Source of the DNA: Thermoplasmatota archaeon
GTDB taxonomy: Archaea > Thermoplasmatota > Thermoplasmata > Methanomassiliicoccales > Methanomassiliicoccaceae
NCBI GenBank assembly: GCA_022709105.1
Contig: JAKIXL010000116.1
Location: 1-5,041 of the forward strand
Direction: 5' to 3'
DNA length: 5,041 bases
The position numbers and the translations under genes were made by a program. Position 1 is the stretch's first letter. Each line of letters opens with the position of its first letter. This document shows, piece after piece, positions 4,433-5,041 of this stretch. The notes beneath the pieces are model-generated. The model was not told the origin of the DNA and made no database searches. It saw only the letters and a list, made by a program, of their open reading frames with translations.

Positions 4433-4529
4433 GGAGCTGGCGGCCAGGACCGGGGCCAAGGTCGTGGAGACGCGTGGTTTCACCGTGCTGCTCAGTGAGG
4501 CAAGTCTTTTTGATGAGAAAGCGCATTGA
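4245..4529 (+). CDS. yhbY: YhbY-family (CRM domain) RNA-binding protein
   Basis: This 94-aa protein is a single CRM (YhbY) domain, a small alpha/beta RNA-binding fold associated with pre-ribosomes and group II intron splicing factors in other lineages. The family signature is visible: DPTVHVGKEGLTEGIVQEVK (18-37) with the GKEG loop (24-27), KLIKVKVLP (44-52), then helix DEVAEELAARTGAKVVETRG (59-78) and final strand FTVLLSE (79-85). A lysine-rich N-terminal tail (PVKKTKK) precedes the domain. A Shine-Dalgarno GAGGTG supports ATG 4245. It overlaps the 3' part of the open rnp4 frame and is followed after 20 nt by serS on the same strand, so co-transcription is likely. Pairing of archaeal YhbY with the Rpp21 gene is, as I recall, common, and fits a role in tRNA or rRNA processing. 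The exact RNA target is unknown. Confidence 0.92.
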   Translation: MPVKKTKKELVRMGSEIDPTVHVGKEGLTEGIVQEVKAQLKRSKLIKVKVLPAAGQDKDEVAEELAARTGAKVVETRGFTVLLSEASLFDEKAH

Positions 4530-4549
4530 TGCCCCGAAGATGACTGGAC

Positions 4550-5041
4550 ATGCTTGATATCGACCTTATCCGCAATGACCCGGACAGGGTGCGCGCATCC
4601 TTGAGGGACCGCAATTATCCGGAGCAGCTGTTGGACGAATTTCTGCGCATCGACGGGGAGTGGCGGAAGCTCATAGATGAAGGGAACCATCTCAAGTACG
4701 AAAGGAAACGGGCCTCCGAGACCGTGCCCAAGTTAAAGGGCGAGGAGAAGCAGAAGGTTATCGGAGGGATGCGCCGGATCTCCGACAGGATCAAGCATAT
4801 CGATACCATGGTCCATGAGCTGGAGGAAGCTAGAACGGAGATCGTTCTTAATTTCCCCAACCTCCCGGACGCCTCGGTGCCGAAGGGGAAGGACCCGGCC
4901 GATAATGTGGTCGTGAGGACGTTCGGCGCTCCGCGGCCCTTCGACTTCGTTCCGAAGAAGCACTACGAGCTCGGAGAGGACCTGGACATAATCGACTTCG
5001 TGCGCGGGGCCAAGGTCACGGGAAGCGGGTTCTTCGTGCTC
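4550..5041 (+). CDS. serS: Seryl-tRNA synthetase, canonical class; C-terminal two thirds beyond the window
   Basis: The first 164 residues of SerRS are present; the frame is open at the window edge. The enzyme charges tRNA-Ser (and tRNA-Sec where present) with serine in the cytoplasm. The N-terminus MLDIDLIRNDPDRV is typical. Residues about 25-105 form the long antiparallel coiled-coil arm that grips the tRNA variable arm (alternating charged stretch RKLIDEGNHLKYERKRASE ... IKHIDTMVHELEEARTEIVL). Then come the conserved NFPNLPDASVPKGKD (101-115) and DNVVVRTFG (118-126), and the class II catalytic domain opens with FDFVPKKHYELGEDLDIIDF (131-150) and RGAKVTGSGFFVL (152-164). This is the common SerRS type, not the divergent zinc-dependent one of Methanococcales and Methanobacteriales. 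It starts 20 nt after yhbY, probably in one transcript. Expected full length is about 420-430 aa. Confidence 0.96.
   Translation, partial: MLDIDLIRNDPDRVRASLRDRNYPEQLLDEFLRIDGEWRKLIDEGNHLKYERKRASETVPKLKGEEKQKVIGGMRRISDRIKHIDTMVHELEEARTEIVLNFPNLPDASVPKGKDPADNVVVRTFGAPRPFDFVPKKHYELGEDLDIIDFVRGAKVTGSGFFVL

Overview
The window looks like chromosome from a moderately GC-rich methanogenic archaeon. The order Methanomassiliicoccales (Thermoplasmata) or a close relative is my inference. The archaeal assignment is firm. The window carries archaeal ribosomal protein uL16/L10e, archaeal Dph2 (diphthamide synthesis), the archaeal RNase P subunit Rpp21/Rnp4, an archaeal YhbY/CRM protein, and several promoters with a TATA-like box about 26-32 nt upstream of a start codon, as expected for leaderless or short-leader archaeal mRNAs. 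The methanogen assignment rests on the gene at the left edge, which resembles MtxX (methanogenesis marker protein 4). No mobile element, CRISPR array, tRNA or rRNA was recognised.

Left part, minus strand (1-2824), read right to left: a small winged-helix regulator, rpl10e, dph2 and the truncated mtxX-like gene. rpl10e has a good TATA box, a good Shine-Dalgarno site and a strong palindrome against the upstream edge of the TATA box. dph2 starts 44 nt after rpl10e ends. mtxX has its own leaderless-type promoter after a 241-nt gap (570-810) in which I find no gene.

Middle (2825-3919): the regulator is divergent from a carboxymuconolactone decarboxylase/AhpD-like gene. Each has a TATA box, and the regulator's box lies inside an inverted repeat that could be an autoregulatory operator. 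An unrecognised 117-aa protein follows, with a leaderless promoter whose TATA-like box is also framed by an inverted repeat. The 179-nt gap after it (3741-3919) holds two perfect 6-bp hairpins nested inside a longer-range 7-bp pairing, a candidate structured RNA.

Right part, plus strand (3920-5041): rnp4, yhbY and serS form a compact RNA-processing and translation cluster. The open rnp4 frame runs 188 nt into yhbY, either a long overlap or a frameshift. serS begins 20 nt after yhbY, is of the canonical (bacterial/eukaryote-like) class, and is cut by the window end.

Most of the window is ordinary archaeal housekeeping. I see no convincing new multi-gene system. The points most worth a second look are the palindromes at three promoters, the structured gap 3741-3919, the long rnp4/yhbY overlap, and the AhpD-like protein that lacks one of the usual two redox cysteines.
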